NCBI GenBank assembly: GCA_021848825.1
Contig: JAJZTQ010000001.1
Coordinates: forward strand, 1-64,000
Reading direction: 5' to 3'
DNA length: 64,000 nucleotides
Source of the DNA: Pseudomonadota bacterium
Lineage (GTDB): Bacteria; Pseudomonadota; Gammaproteobacteria; Burkholderiales; JABEVD01
Shown here piece by piece: positions 6,363 through 16,279 of the stretch (positions within the stretch are counted from its first letter, which is position 1; each line of letters opens with the position of its first letter). Below the pieces are notes generated by a model. The model saw only the letters and a program-made list of their open reading frames with translations, ran no database searches and was not told the DNA's origin. The position numbers and the translations under genes were made by a program.

Positions 6363-7610
6363 ATGAGCCTTTCTCTTGCCGATCTCAAGTCGCTTCTTCT
6401 GGAACTCCTTTTTCTCAGGGATGTCGCCGCGATTTCGGATGTCGGGAAGCTTGGGGACGCGGATTGGCTCGAGGTGAAGAAAATGCTGGCAGAGCATCGC
6501 CTGGGGCCGCTCTTTCACTGGCGCCTGACCCATGAATGCAGCTTTCTGCCTGTTCCGCCATCGATACGCGAATATTGCGAAGGAAGCTTCAGGGCGGCCA
6601 CGATCCGGTCCCTGGGCATACAGCGCGAGCTGCTGAAATTGCATCGTATCCTCGAGTCTTCCGGGATTCGCCATGTCGGCCTGAAAGGCGCGAGGCTCGC
6701 CTTTTTCTGCTATCCGCAGCCAGGCCTGCGGCCGATGCGCGACCTGGATATCCTGGTCCCCGAAGCTGATGTGCTGAAGGCTTTCGATGCATTGATCGAT
6801 GGCGGCTGTTCCAGAATCGACAAATACGATGGCAGCGCCGAGGCCTGGACCAAGCATTCTCACCATATGCCTCCATTGCGATCCCCTTCGCGCATGATCG
6901 GTGTCGAGCTTCATCGCAGCCTTTTTCACCTGAAGGAAAACGGGGCTGAAGGCTTCGAATTGTCGGAACTAGAGGGCTTCTGGGAACGTCATGCCGCGTT
7001 GAGCCTGGCAGGGAAAAAAATCCCTTACCTTTCGCCCGCAGAACAGCTTCTGCATCTGATCGTTCACGCGGTATATGACCATCAGTTCAACAACGGACCG
7101 CTGCTGATAAGCGACATCGGCTATCTGCTGCAGTGCGAGCAGGTGGACTGGGAAGCGTTCTGGAGACTGGCGAAGCAGGGAGGTCATGAGAAAGGGGCGA
7201 CCCTCGCGCTCAGGATGGTCGAAAGATATTGGGGAAAGCAGGCCATAGACTGGGGGATCGAGCCCATCGCCGTGGAGGAAGATCTGCTCGAATCCGCCTG
7301 CCGATTGATGCTGTGCGATTTCGAAGCGAGCAACGGCGTGCGCGTTGCGCATGCATTCGGCCTTCGGGAAGATTTCAGGGGCAAGATGGCTTACCTCGTC
7401 AGCAAGGCCTTTCCCCGGAGATCGCAGATCGCCCTTGTCTTTCCCGTCTCGGAAAAATCACCCTGGGTCTATGCATGGTATCCCGTGAAATGGTGGTGGC
7501 TGATGACCCATCGCCTGCCGGGATTTCTGCGCGCCAGAAAACAGGTTCGCCTGAAAGCGGAAATGTCGGGACTCGGCAAGCTCAACGACTGGCTGAATCG
7601 GATCGAATGA
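6363..7610 (+). CDS. Nucleotidyltransferase family protein of RiPP/lasso clusters
   Basis: The 415-residue protein belongs to the uncharacterised nucleotidyltransferase family often found beside lasso B2 and exporter genes. The polymerase-beta-like metal motif is MRDLDILVP with Asp127 and Asp129, preceded by a LKGARLAFF segment; further on are VELHRSLFH and a LLHLIVHAVYDHQFNNG helix. It may add a nucleotide or other group to the peptide or a partner (inference from the family). It starts directly after the exporter stop, closing the operon. Its last 29 bp overlap the end of the convergent GGDEF/EAL gene. Confidence 0.75.
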   Translation: MSLSLADLKSLLLELLFLRDVAAISDVGKLGDADWLEVKKMLAEHRLGPLFHWRLTHECSFLPVPPSIREYCEGSFRAATIRSLGIQRELLKLHRILESSGIRHVGLKGARLAFFCYPQPGLRPMRDLDILVPEADVLKAFDALIDGGCSRIDKYDGSAEAWTKHSHHMPPLRSPSRMIGVELHRSLFHLKENGAEGFELSELEGFWERHAALSLAGKKIPYLSPAEQLLHLIVHAVYDHQFNNGPLLISDIGYLLQCEQVDWEAFWRLAKQGGHEKGATLALRMVERYWGKQAIDWGIEPIAVEEDLLESACRLMLCDFEASNGVRVAHAFGLREDFRGKMAYLVSKAFPRRSQIALVFPVSEKSPWVYAWYPVKWWWLMTHRLPGFLRARKQVRLKAEMSGLGKLNDWLNRIE

Positions 7611-10600
7611 GCGGTCTTCGTTCGAGGCGAAGGCTGAAATGATCGAGCATGCCCTCGAATTCCTCGACGTGCGCAGGTTTCCCGAAAAGATAACCCTGAT
7701 AGTGCTTGCAGCCTGTTCCTTCGAGGAAAAGCCTTTGCTCCTCCGTTTCTACGCCTTCGGCGATGACGCCGAGATTGAGGCTTTGCGCCACTGCGATGAT
7801 GGTCTTGACGATCGCCTGGTCGTTGCCGTCCGTGACGATGTCGCGTATGAAGGACTGGTCTATCTTCAGTTCATCGAGTGGCAGCCTCTTGAGGTATTGC
7901 AGCGACGAATAGCCGGTTCCGAAATCGTCCAGCGAAAAGCGGACGCCGATCCTGCGCAATGCATTCATCGTATTGATGGTTTCCTCTATGTTCTCGAGCA
8001 GCATGCTCTCCGTCAGCTCCATCTTGAGCCGTTTCGGATCGATGCCGAAGCGGTTCACGACAGCGCTGACGTCCGCTGCGAAATCGGGGTGATGGAGCTG
8101 CTTTGCGCTGATGTTGACTGAAAGAACGAGATCGCGTCCTGCTTCTTCCCATTTTTTGATCTGCGCACAGGCCGATTCGATCACCCATTGCCCTATGGGC
8201 AGGATGAGTCCTATCTCTTCGGCAAGCGGTATGAAGTGAGAAGGGATGATCTGGCCTCTTTCAGGATGCATCCAGCGGATCAGGGCTTCTGCGCCGATCG
8301 GGTTTCCTGAATTGTCCACCTGGATCTGATAATGAAGCTTGAATTTTCCGCTTCTGACGGATTGATGCAGTTCGCTCTCGAGCGCTGTCCTGAAGTCGAT
8401 GGCTTCCTGCATTTTCCGATCGAAGAAGCGGAGCGTGTTTCCGTCGCCGCGCTTTGCCTGGTAGAGGGCGATATCGGCCTGTTTCAGAAGTTCTTCTATT
8501 GTCTGCTGCCTTCCCCTGAAAAGGGTCGCCCCGATGCTGATCGTGCACTGGTATTGATGCATTCCCAGCTGGTAAGGCTGGTTGAGGACAGCGAAAATCT
8601 TGTTGCAGGCTGCTTCGGTCTGTTCGGCCGCGGCCATGGGCTGGCTGCTCAATCCCTCGAGTATCACGACAAACTCGTCCCCGCCGAAGCGGGACACGGT
8701 ATCGCCTTCCCTCATGCATGCAGTCAGCCTCGCTGCAATCTGCTGAAGCAGTTCGTCTCCAGTCGCATGTCCCAGGGTATCGTTGAGCGACTTGAAATCG
8801 TTGAGGTCGAGGAAGAGCACGGCCCCCTCCTTGCGGGTCCGCTGGCTCGAAGCCTGGGCCTGGTGCAGCCTGTCGACAAGCAGCCTGCGGTTCGGCAATT
8901 CGGTGAGATGGTCGTAGAAGGCGAGGTGGTTGATCTTTTCGGCTGCGGCCCTGCTTTCGGTGATGTCCGTGAAGAAGCCGACGTAATTGGTGATGATCCC
9001 GCTGCTGTCCTTCACTGCAGTGACAGTGAGCCGCTCCGGGTATATTTCCCCGTTCTTTCGCTTGTTCCAGAGTTCGCCTTCCCATGTCCCCGTTTCGTTC
9101 AGGCTCTTCCACATGGCGGCATAGAAACCCACATCCTGCAGGCCTGAGCTCAATATATGGGGGCTCTTGCCTATCACTTCCTCGGCGCTGTAGCCCGTGA
9201 TCTGGCTGAAGGATCGGTTGACCTTCAGAATCACGTTGTCGGCGTCGGCGATCAAGATCCCTTCGTGCGATTCGAGCGCAATGGCGGCAATGCGCAGATC
9301 CGCCTCGGCTTTCTTTTGTTCCGAGATGTCGATCTCGAAAGCGCAGGTCAGCGGACCTTCGCTGAGCGCCATGCGTCTTGCCGAGATATGGACGGGAAAC
9401 TCGGCGCCGTCTTTTCTCAGGCCGACGGTTTCATAAGAAGATTCGGTGGGCTCCCCATTCAGCCTTCGCCTTATCCTTTCCTCGACATCCGACCTGGACC
9501 CCGGTGCGATATGGTTGATCATGGGCTGGCCGAGCACTTCGCCAATATCCTGGTAGCCGTACATCTGCAGGAAGACATCGTTCGCCTCGACGATGAATCC
9601 GTCCCTGCCTAGCACGAGGCCCACGGGGGACTGCTCGATGATGGTTCTGAATCTGATCTCGCTCTCCCTCAGGGCGATTTCGGCCTGCTTCCTTTCGGTG
9701 ATGTCGATGATGCTGTGGATGAAGCGGAGCGCCTTCCCGCTTCCGTCCCTCAGGGTGGAGGAGCAGACAAGGCCGATGAAGATGCTGCCGTCCTGGCGCC
9801 TGAAGCGCTTCTCGCATATCAGCCGTTTGATCTGTCCGCTCGAGAGATTCTCGTGATCCTTCCTGCATTCCATGGAATCGTAGTCGTCGCGATGGCTCAG
9901 CTCGGCAACGGTCTTGCCCAGGATTTCCGGCATGCCGGCTGCGAACATTTCCAGCGCGATGTCGTTCGCCTGCACGATCCTGAGGTTCTTCGAATCGACT
10001 GCGAGGATGGCGGAAGGCGAATTGTCGAAAAGAGAGCGGAAATTGCTTTCGGACGCGCGCATCCGCTGGAGCATGTCGCTGGTGAGCGCCACGCTCATGA
10101 CGATCACCATCGCCAGGAAGCCTATCGGCCCTGTCTCGAAAAAGCGGATGACCGACCATCTGGCGAGTATGCCTTCGCCCACGCAAAGCAGGTAGAGCGT
10201 GAAAGCGAGCAGCATCCAGAGATCGGGCCGGCGACGATGAAGACGGTAAAGGGAGGCAAGCGCATAGACCGAGTAGCCGAATTCTGCCGAAACCCCGGCG
10301 ATGGCGAGATACGACCAGAATCCCTTGCGCCCGTCCGCGCGGGTGATCGTCTCACCCCAGGGCAGATCCAGATTGTAGAGCCTGTCTATGTGCTCGTACT
10401 GCAGGGTATAGGGAAGGAAAAGATTGACCAGAAAGAGCAGGGCGAAGAGCGCGCTCAGCCCTGTCATCAGCGGACGGATCATCAAACCCGTATAAAGCCC
10501 GATAAACCATGGAAGAACGGCCAGCAGCAGGAGGATGGCGGCGAGGTTCAGTCTGAGCGTCGATATGAATTCGGCGGTATTTCCGGATTTCAGGTTCCGG

Positions 10601-10761
10601 GCGAGGAACAGGGCGAAGAAAACGGAGAGCACGCACATCACGGCGAAAAGCATCTGCGTGACATTCTTCGAAGGCTTTGCGGCGATCAGGAAATGATGAG
10701 CTGCGGCATAAGCCACGATGCCGGCGATCACGTATAAACTCGAGACAACAATGGCGTCCAT
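7582..10761 (-). CDS. Membrane sensor with three PAS, GGDEF and EAL domains
   Basis: This 1059-residue protein has a 7-helix N-terminal membrane sensor (about 1-235), PAS domains near 240-365, 366-490 and 491-615, then GGDEF and EAL. The GGDEF motif is intact (FGGDEF, 692-697) and EAL is intact (825-827), followed by DDFGTGYSSL, so it could both make and break cyclic-di-GMP. The third PAS has the ILSSGLQD-x-FY-x-x-MW block shared by the other sensors in this window. An AGGAGG site lies just before the ATG. It stands alone and converges with the nucleotidyltransferase gene. Confidence 0.9.
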   Translation of the reverse strand: MDAIVVSSLYVIAGIVAYAAAHHFLIAAKPSKNVTQMLFAVMCVLSVFFALFLARNLKSGNTAEFISTLRLNLAAILLLLAVLPWFIGLYTGLMIRPLMTGLSALFALLFLVNLFLPYTLQYEHIDRLYNLDLPWGETITRADGRKGFWSYLAIAGVSAEFGYSVYALASLYRLHRRRPDLWMLLAFTLYLLCVGEGILARWSVIRFFETGPIGFLAMVIVMSVALTSDMLQRMRASESNFRSLFDNSPSAILAVDSKNLRIVQANDIALEMFAAGMPEILGKTVAELSHRDDYDSMECRKDHENLSSGQIKRLICEKRFRRQDGSIFIGLVCSSTLRDGSGKALRFIHSIIDITERKQAEIALRESEIRFRTIIEQSPVGLVLGRDGFIVEANDVFLQMYGYQDIGEVLGQPMINHIAPGSRSDVEERIRRRLNGEPTESSYETVGLRKDGAEFPVHISARRMALSEGPLTCAFEIDISEQKKAEADLRIAAIALESHEGILIADADNVILKVNRSFSQITGYSAEEVIGKSPHILSSGLQDVGFYAAMWKSLNETGTWEGELWNKRKNGEIYPERLTVTAVKDSSGIITNYVGFFTDITESRAAAEKINHLAFYDHLTELPNRRLLVDRLHQAQASSQRTRKEGAVLFLDLNDFKSLNDTLGHATGDELLQQIAARLTACMREGDTVSRFGGDEFVVILEGLSSQPMAAAEQTEAACNKIFAVLNQPYQLGMHQYQCTISIGATLFRGRQQTIEELLKQADIALYQAKRGDGNTLRFFDRKMQEAIDFRTALESELHQSVRSGKFKLHYQIQVDNSGNPIGAEALIRWMHPERGQIIPSHFIPLAEEIGLILPIGQWVIESACAQIKKWEEAGRDLVLSVNISAKQLHHPDFAADVSAVVNRFGIDPKRLKMELTESMLLENIEETINTMNALRRIGVRFSLDDFGTGYSSLQYLKRLPLDELKIDQSFIRDIVTDGNDQAIVKTIIAVAQSLNLGVIAEGVETEEQRLFLEGTGCKHYQGYLFGKPAHVEEFEGMLDHFSLRLERRPLIRSDSASR

Positions 10762-10909
10762 GCTCCCACCCTCCTTACCCGTGCCTTGTCGGGTAATTTT
10801 CAGTCATCTGACTGTATTATTCTATTCGGGAGGGGGGAATGCAATAAGACCAAGTCCAAACTGAACGGCCGCCCGGATTTCCCATGACGGCCGAGGCGAT
10901 AACGCTCCT

Positions 10910-11257
10910 TCAGTCGTCGTCCCCGCGATAGTAGCGGCGATACGGGCGATAGCCGTCGTCATCATAATAGCGTCTTGCCGGAACGTAATAGACCGCGGCC
11001 GGAGGGGGCGCATAATAGACCTGGGGAGGAGGGGAATAATACGAGCGGGGCTGGTAGGATTGCGATTGTCCGGCGTCGTAACCCAGCACTGCGCCAAGCG
11101 CGGATGCGGCAACCCTGCCGTTGCCCTGTCCCACCTGGGCGCCGAGAAGGCCGCCTGCTATGGCACCCAGCAGACCGCCCGATGTGACATCTGCGCGAGC
11201 AGGAAGGGCGGCTAGCGATATTGCGGAAGCAAGAGAGAGTATGAGCAGTTTTTTCAT
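10910..11257 (-). CDS. Glycine-zipper envelope protein, secreted
   Basis: The 115-residue product starts with a clear signal peptide (MKKLLILSLASAISLAALPARA). The mature part holds a glycine zipper (GGLLGAIAGGLLGAQVGQGN, then ALGAVLGYDAG) of the 17-kDa/SlyB-like type, followed by a Tyr/Pro/Arg-rich tail ending in Asp residues. Proteins of this kind associate with the outer membrane; the function is unknown. It is monocistronic, and the flanking 148-bp gap toward the GGDEF/EAL gene carries only that gene's leader. Confidence 0.75.
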   Translation of the reverse strand: MKKLLILSLASAISLAALPARADVTSGGLLGAIAGGLLGAQVGQGNGRVAASALGAVLGYDAGQSQSYQPRSYYSPPPQVYYAPPPAAVYYVPARRYYDDDGYRPYRRYYRGDDD

Positions 11258-11478
11258 GATGAATCCCCTTTCGTTTTGGTCTGTTCATTTAATTCGACCT
11301 GGAATTATTTTGCAAGTTCTGAATGTTGCGTAACATAGTGTTATAGTTTTGTAAGGTCGCGGGCGCGTCCAGGCCGGGCAAGGCTTTCCTCATATCTACC
11401 TGTCCAATCGATAAACCTTCCGAATTCTATCTGTTTCACTTTTTGGAAAGGGCAGCATTAGAATATCCGAATTCTTTT

Positions 11479-11497
11479 CATCACGATTCTCATTATC
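11479..11497 (-). promoter_or_regulatory. Fur-box-like site abutting the cyoA start codon
   Basis: The minus strand reads GATAATGAGAATCGTGATG, matching the classical 19-bp Fur box at 15 positions and the GATAATGATAATC core at 12 of 13. It ends directly before the cyoA ATG, where the ribosome site should be; no Shine-Dalgarno is visible. Binding of Fur-iron here would block expression of the whole operon. The rest of the 240-bp leader (11258-11478) has a weak TAGAAT -10 candidate at 11459-11464 and nothing else clear. Confidence 0.5.
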
Positions 11498-12403
11498 ATG
11501 AAAAAACTGTGGATATCGCTGCTGTTTTCCCTGCCTTTGATGGGTTATGCACTCGACGGACAGTGCAGTCAGTGGACGCTCCTTGACCCGAAGGGGCCGA
11601 TCGCTGCCGACGAGAAACATCTCATTCTCACCGCGCTCGGACTGATGCTGATCGTGGTGATTCCGGTCATCGTGATGACCATTGCCTTCGCCTGGAAATA
11701 CAGGACAGGGAACAAGGAGGCGACCTATGCGCCGAAATGGGACAATTCCCATGCCATTGAAGCCGTGGTCTGGACCGTTCCCGCAGTGATCATCACGATA
11801 CTGGGCGTCATCGTGTGGCGCTCGACCCATGACCTGACCCCCGAGAAACCCCTTGCATCCAGCGTCAAGCCGCTCGTCGTCCAGGTCGTTGCGATGAACT
11901 GGAAATGGCTTTTCATCTATCCCGAACAAGGGGTGGCGAGTGTGAACAAGCTGGTGATCCCGACAGACAGGCCTGTCAGTTTTCAGATCACCTCTGATTC
12001 TGTCATGAATTCCTTTTTCATACCTCGTCTCGGCGGACAGATCTACGCCATGGCCGGCATGCAGACCAGTCTCAATCTGCTCGCCAGCGATGTCGGGACC
12101 TACAGGGGGCTCAACACCCAGTTCAGCGGCGAAGGCTTCTCCGGAATGAATTTCGAGACCAAGGTGGTCACGTCCCAGGCGTTCAACGACTGGCTGGCCG
12201 GGGTCAAGGATTACGGCAAGGGTCTGGACAGCATCGCGTTCAAGTCGCTGGAAGTGCCGAGCGAGAACGTCAAGCCGGCCTATTTTTCGAGCGTGGAACC
12301 GCAGCTTTTCCAGACCATTCTTCAAAAATACCAGGCGGACGACCCCAAGCTCAGGACATCCGCCTGCGTGGCGCCCCGTTCCCTGATCCAGGCGAAAAAC
12401 TAA
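11498..12403 (+). CDS. cyoA: Cytochrome bo-type quinol oxidase subunit II
   Basis: The 301-residue protein has a signal/anchor segment, LLDPKGPIA, two membrane helices (about 42-65 and 85-108) and a periplasmic cupredoxin domain. The stretch that carries CuA ligands in cytochrome c oxidases here reads GTYRGLNTQFSGEGFSGMNF without Cys or His ligands, as in CyoA, so the electron donor is quinol. The usual lipobox is not canonical (DGQC at 20-23). First gene of cyoABCDE. Confidence 0.92.
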   Translation: MKKLWISLLFSLPLMGYALDGQCSQWTLLDPKGPIAADEKHLILTALGLMLIVVIPVIVMTIAFAWKYRTGNKEATYAPKWDNSHAIEAVVWTVPAVIITILGVIVWRSTHDLTPEKPLASSVKPLVVQVVAMNWKWLFIYPEQGVASVNKLVIPTDRPVSFQITSDSVMNSFFIPRLGGQIYAMAGMQTSLNLLASDVGTYRGLNTQFSGEGFSGMNFETKVVTSQAFNDWLAGVKDYGKGLDSIAFKSLEVPSENVKPAYFSSVEPQLFQTILQKYQADDPKLRTSACVAPRSLIQAKN

Positions 12404-12415
12404 GAGGATAATGAC

Positions 12416-14437
12416 ATGTTCCAATCTCTGCTTTTCGGCAAACTGACGATATCGGCCATCCCCTACGAAAACCCCATCATCATGGGGGCTGTGGGCGCTT
12501 CGGCCTTGCTCACCATGATGACCCTCGGATGGGTCACCTATCAGGGAAGATGGGGATACCTGTGGCGCGAATGGCTCACCAGCGTCGACCACAAGAGGAT
12601 AGGCGTGATGTACCTGATCGTTGCAGGCGTCATGCTGCTGCGCGGATTCGCCGATGCCATCATGATGCGCTTCCATCAGGCTTTTGCGGAAGGGGCGGGT
12701 CATGGCTTCCTGCCGCCGGAGCACTACGACCAGATCTTCAGCGCGCACGGCACGATCATGATCATCTTCGTCGCCATGCCTTTTTTCATCGGGCTGATGA
12801 ATTACATCGTTCCGCTGCAGATCGGCGCGCGCGACGTGGCTTATCCCTTCCTCAATTCCGTGAGTTTCTGGCTTACCGTCGCGAGTGCGGGTCTGGTGAT
12901 GGTTTCGCTGGCGATAGGCGATTTTTCGCAGGCCGGCTGGACCGGCTATCCGCCTTTCTCGGAGAAGGAATTCAGCCCGGGGCCAGGCGTCGACTACTGG
13001 ATATGGAGCCTTCAGCTGGGCGGTGTCGGCACCTTGATGACGGGTATCAATTTCTTCGTCACCATCCTGAAAATGCGCGCCCCTGGCATGACGCTGATGA
13101 AGATGCCGGTATTCACCTGGACCATCCTGGTGACGACCGTGCTGATCATGCTTTCCTTCCCCGTGCTGACCGTCGCGCTCGCCCTGCTGACATTCGACCG
13201 CTACCTGGACATGCATTTCTTCACGAACGGCATGGGCGGCAACCAGATGATGTTCGCCAACCTGTTCTGGATCTGGGGCCACCCTGAAGTCTACATCGTT
13301 CTTCTGCCCGCGTTCGGCATCTATTCGGAGGTCGTTTCGACCTTCTCGAGGAAGAGGCTTTTCGGCTACAATTCAATGGTATATGCGACAGTGGCCATTG
13401 CATTCCTCTCCTTCATCGTCTGGCTGCACCATTTCTTCACCATGGGCGCAGGGGCGGACGTGAATGCCTTCTTCGGCATCGCGACCGGAATCATCGCCAT
13501 CCCCACGGGGGTGAAGATTTTCAACTGGCTCTTCACCATGTACAGGGGCAGGATAGAGTTCACCACCCCCATGCTCTGGACCCTCGGATTCATCGCGACA
13601 TTCGCCATAGGCGGCATGACGGGCGTTCTGCTCTCGGTTCCAGGGGCCGACTTCATGCTTCACAACAGCGAATTCCTCGTCGCCCATTTCCACAACACCC
13701 TGATCGGGGGCGTGCTTTTCGGCTATTTCGCCGGATATACCTTCTGGTTCCCCAAGATGTTCGGATTCAGGCTCGACGAGAAATGGGGAAAAAGAGCATT
13801 CTGGTCCTGGCTGGTCGGCTTCTATCTCGCCTTCATGCCGCTTTACGCGCTGGGATTCATGGGCATGCCCAGGCGCCTCGTCCACTACGACAACCCGGCG
13901 TGGCAGCCCTACCTGCTGGTTGCGCTGCTGGGCGGTCTCGTCATCGCCTACGGCATAGCCTGCCAGGTCATTCAGCTCGTCGTCAGCATCAAGAACCGCA
14001 AGGCGCTTCGCGATCATACCGGAGACATATGGAACAGCCATTCGCTCGAATGGTCACTTGCTTCCCCGCCGCCGTTCTATAATTTTGCCAAGACGCCTCA
14101 TGTCGAGTCGCTCGACGCATTCGCACACATGAAGGAGAACGGCATCGCCTACCGCGCCACCGCCCCCTATGCGCCGATCCACATGCCCAGAAACAGCTGG
14201 GTGGGTGTGGCGCTGGGCGCGCTCACCTTCAACTTCGGCTTCGCCATGGTCTGGCATATCTGGCTGGCTGCTGCAGCAAGCCTTGTAGGCATGCTCGCCG
14301 CCGTCGTGCTTCGCGCCAGCGACGAGGATGTGGATTACATGCTTTCCGCCGAGGAAGTGGCTCGCCACGAGAAAAACGCATCGGCTCAGGGAGCAAGCCC
14401 TGCCGGTCTCGCCAACGATCTGATCACCCAAGGATAA
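12416..14437 (+). CDS. cyoB: Cytochrome bo-type quinol oxidase subunit I
   Basis: The 673-residue haem-copper oxidase core has about 15 membrane helices. Key sites are visible: SAHGTIMI with a haem ligand His, WGHPEVY at 287-293 with the CuB ligand His289 and crosslinked Tyr293, WLHHFFTMG with the two further CuB ligands, and [11 protein letters not shown] with the haem ligands. It reduces O2 to water and pumps protons in the inner membrane. It begins 12 bp after cyoA with an AGAGGATAATGAC leader. Confidence 0.95.
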   Translation: MFQSLLFGKLTISAIPYENPIIMGAVGASALLTMMTLGWVTYQGRWGYLWREWLTSVDHKRIGVMYLIVAGVMLLRGFADAIMMRFHQAFAEGAGHGFLPPEHYDQIFSAHGTIMIIFVAMPFFIGLMNYIVPLQIGARDVAYPFLNSVSFWLTVASAGLVMVSLAIGDFSQAGWTGYPPFSEKEFSPGPGVDYWIWSLQLGGVGTLMTGINFFVTILKMRAPGMTLMKMPVFTWTILVTTVLIMLSFPVLTVALALLTFDRYLDMHFFTNGMGGNQMMFANLFWIWGHPEVYIVLLPAFGIYSEVVSTFSRKRLFGYNSMVYATVAIAFLSFIVWLHHFFTMGAGADVNAFFGIATGIIAIPTGVKIFNWLFTMYRGRIEFTTPMLWTLGFIATFAIGGMTGVLLSVPGADFMLHNSEFLVAHFHNTLIGGVLFGYFAGYTFWFPKMFGFRLDEKWGKRAFWSWLVGFYLAFMPLYALGFMGMPRRLVHYDNPAWQPYLLVALLGGLVIAYGIACQVIQLVVSIKNRKALRDHTGDIWNSHSLEWSLASPPPFYNFAKTPHVESLDAFAHMKENGIAYRATAPYAPIHMPRNSWVGVALGALTFNFGFAMVWHIWLAAAASLVGMLAAVVLRASDEDVDYMLSAEEVARHEKNASAQGASPAGLANDLITQG

Positions 14438-14441
14438 TCCA

Positions 14442-15050
14442 ATGAGCGCCACTTCCGCAGTGCTTCACGATGACCATGCAGAGCATGGTCATGACGCGAC
14501 GGAGAATTCGCTGTTCGGTTTCTGGGTCTACCTGATGACCGACTGCATCCTCTTCGCCAGTCTTTTCGCAACCTATGCCGTGCTGCGCCACAACTATGCG
14601 GGCGGCCCGACCGGAACGGAGCTTTTCGATCTGCGCTACGTTTTCGTCGAAACGATGTTCCTGCTCTTTTCAAGCTTCACGAACGGCTTCGCCATGATCT
14701 CGCTTCACAAGAAGGACAGGATGGCGACCATAAAATGGCTCTTCATCACCGCGCTGCTCGGACTCGGATTCGTCGGAATGGAAGTGAACGAGTTCACGAA
14801 GCTCGTCACGGAAGGGAACGGCCCCGACAGGAGCGGCTTCCTTTCCGCCTTCTTCAGCCTGGTCGGCACCCACGGCACGCACGTGAGCATCGGGCTCATC
14901 TGGATGGCCGTGATGATGGGTCAGCTCTACTTCAAGGGCATCACGACGGCGACCACATCGCGGATTCTCAGGCTCAGCCTTTTCTGGCACTTCCTCGACA
15001 TCATCTGGGTCGGGGTCTTCACTGTCGTCTATCTGTTTGGGGTAATCTGA
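14442..15050 (+). CDS. cyoC: Cytochrome bo-type quinol oxidase subunit III
   Basis: The 202-residue, five-helix subunit III has an N-terminal His-rich lead ([13 protein letters not shown]), [19 protein letters not shown], and the EFTKLV and [13 protein letters not shown] blocks of this family. It stabilises the oxidase core. The stop overlaps the cyoD start (ATGA-type overlap). Confidence 0.93.
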   Translation: MSATSAVLHDDHAEHGHDATENSLFGFWVYLMTDCILFASLFATYAVLRHNYAGGPTGTELFDLRYVFVETMFLLFSSFTNGFAMISLHKKDRMATIKWLFITALLGLGFVGMEVNEFTKLVTEGNGPDRSGFLSAFFSLVGTHGTHVSIGLIWMAVMMGQLYFKGITTATTSRILRLSLFWHFLDIIWVGVFTVVYLFGVI

Positions 15051-15364
15051 TGAATATGCACGTATCGGCCCGCAGCAACATGCTGGGATTCATGCTTTCC
15101 CTCGTACTCACCCTCGTTTCATTCGGCATGGCGATGAAGGGCGGATTGCCTGAATCGGTCGCCCTCGCGGTCATCGTTGTTGCGGCAGTGGTTCAGATCG
15201 TCGTGCAGATGCATTTCTTCCTGCATCTCGATGCCTCGCCTTCACAGCGTTGGAACGTGATGGTGGCGGTCTATACCGTGATCATCATCGCCTTCATCGT
15301 GGCCGGATCGCTCTGGATCATGTACAACACCGGCATACGCATGATGCCCATGGCGCAGCCGTGA
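15050..15364 (+). CDS. cyoD: Cytochrome bo-type quinol oxidase subunit IV
   Basis: The 104-residue protein has three membrane helices and the VQMHFFLHLDASPSQRWN signature of CyoD. The start is the ATG that overlaps the cyoC stop; the open frame extends upstream inside cyoC but is not used. The stop overlaps the cyoE start by one base. Confidence 0.9.
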   Translation: MNMHVSARSNMLGFMLSLVLTLVSFGMAMKGGLPESVALAVIVVAAVVQIVVQMHFFLHLDASPSQRWNVMVAVYTVIIIAFIVAGSLWIMYNTGIRMMPMAQP

Positions 15365-16269
15365 TGAACACTTTCAGGGATTACCTTTCCCTCGCGAAGC
15401 CGGGCATCATCATGGGCAATCTGATCTCGGCAGCCGGCGGATTCTTCCTCGGCAGCCGGGGTCAGGTGAGCTTCGATGTCCTTTTCGCGACCCTTGCCGG
15501 GATCGCGTTCGTCATCGGGGGAGGGTGTTCGCTCAACAATTACATAGACAGGGATATCGACGCCCTGATGAAGCGCACCATGAACAGGCCGCTCCCGCAG
15601 AAGCGGATCCCGGCCATGCTTGCAGTCTTCATGGGCTTCTTTCTCGCCTCGTCCGGCCTCGTCCTGCTTGCGCTTCATGCCAATGTGCTTGCAGCGGGCG
15701 TCGCGCTTTTCGGTTTGATCGTCTATGTCGTTCTCTACAGCCTCTGGCTGAAAAGAACGCGGCATGGCACATGGGTCGGCAGCTTCGCCGGCGCCGTTCC
15801 CCCTCTTGCAGGCTATTGCGCGGCGAGCGGGCAGCTTGACGCGGCGGGGATCATCCTGTTCGTCATCTATGCAGTCTGGCAGTTCCCCCATGCCTATGCC
15901 ATCGCCATTCTCCACCTTCAGGATTATGCCAGGGCCTCGATCCCTGTGCTTCCCCTGGTAAGGGGAGTGGGGAGGGTGAAGAAGAACATGCCGCTTTATG
16001 TGGCCGCGTTCACGCTCTGCTCACTGATGCTTTTCTTCACGCACAACACGGGATGGGGTTATCTTGTCGTGCTGCTGTTGCTTGGGCTCGCCTGGATGAG
16101 ATCCGCCTGGCGCGACAGCAAGGGTGACGATCGCCTCTGGGCGAAGAAATCCTTCGGCTATTCCATTCTCGCCGTGATGGCGCTGAGCCTGATGATGTCG
16201 GTCGATTTCGTGATGCCCAAGCCCGTTTCGAGCTTCAAGCCTTCCATCATCGCTTTCGTCGCGCCATAA
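15364..16269 (+). CDS. cyoE: Protohaem IX farnesyltransferase (haem O synthase)
   Basis: The 301-residue UbiA-family prenyltransferase adds a farnesyl group to haem B, giving the haem O used by CyoB. Two Asp-rich motifs are visible: NNYIDRDIDALMKRT in the first loop and a second loop near QFPHAYAIA...DYARASIPVL. It has about eight membrane helices. The start (MNTFRDYLSLAKPGI) overlaps the cyoD stop. It ends 10 bp before the convergent CBS gene. Confidence 0.94.
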   Translation: MNTFRDYLSLAKPGIIMGNLISAAGGFFLGSRGQVSFDVLFATLAGIAFVIGGGCSLNNYIDRDIDALMKRTMNRPLPQKRIPAMLAVFMGFFLASSGLVLLALHANVLAAGVALFGLIVYVVLYSLWLKRTRHGTWVGSFAGAVPPLAGYCAASGQLDAAGIILFVIYAVWQFPHAYAIAILHLQDYARASIPVLPLVRGVGRVKKNMPLYVAAFTLCSLMLFFTHNTGWGYLVVLLLLGLAWMRSAWRDSKGDDRLWAKKSFGYSILAVMALSLMMSVDFVMPKPVSSFKPSIIAFVAP

Positions 16270-16279
16270 GGATATCCGG

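Noticed and set aside
11396-13282. 628-codon minus-strand open frame
   Set aside because: It lies antisense to cyoA and cyoB, which are certain; its His/Gly/Asp/Arg-rich composition is that of a shadow frame caused by GC-rich codon use.
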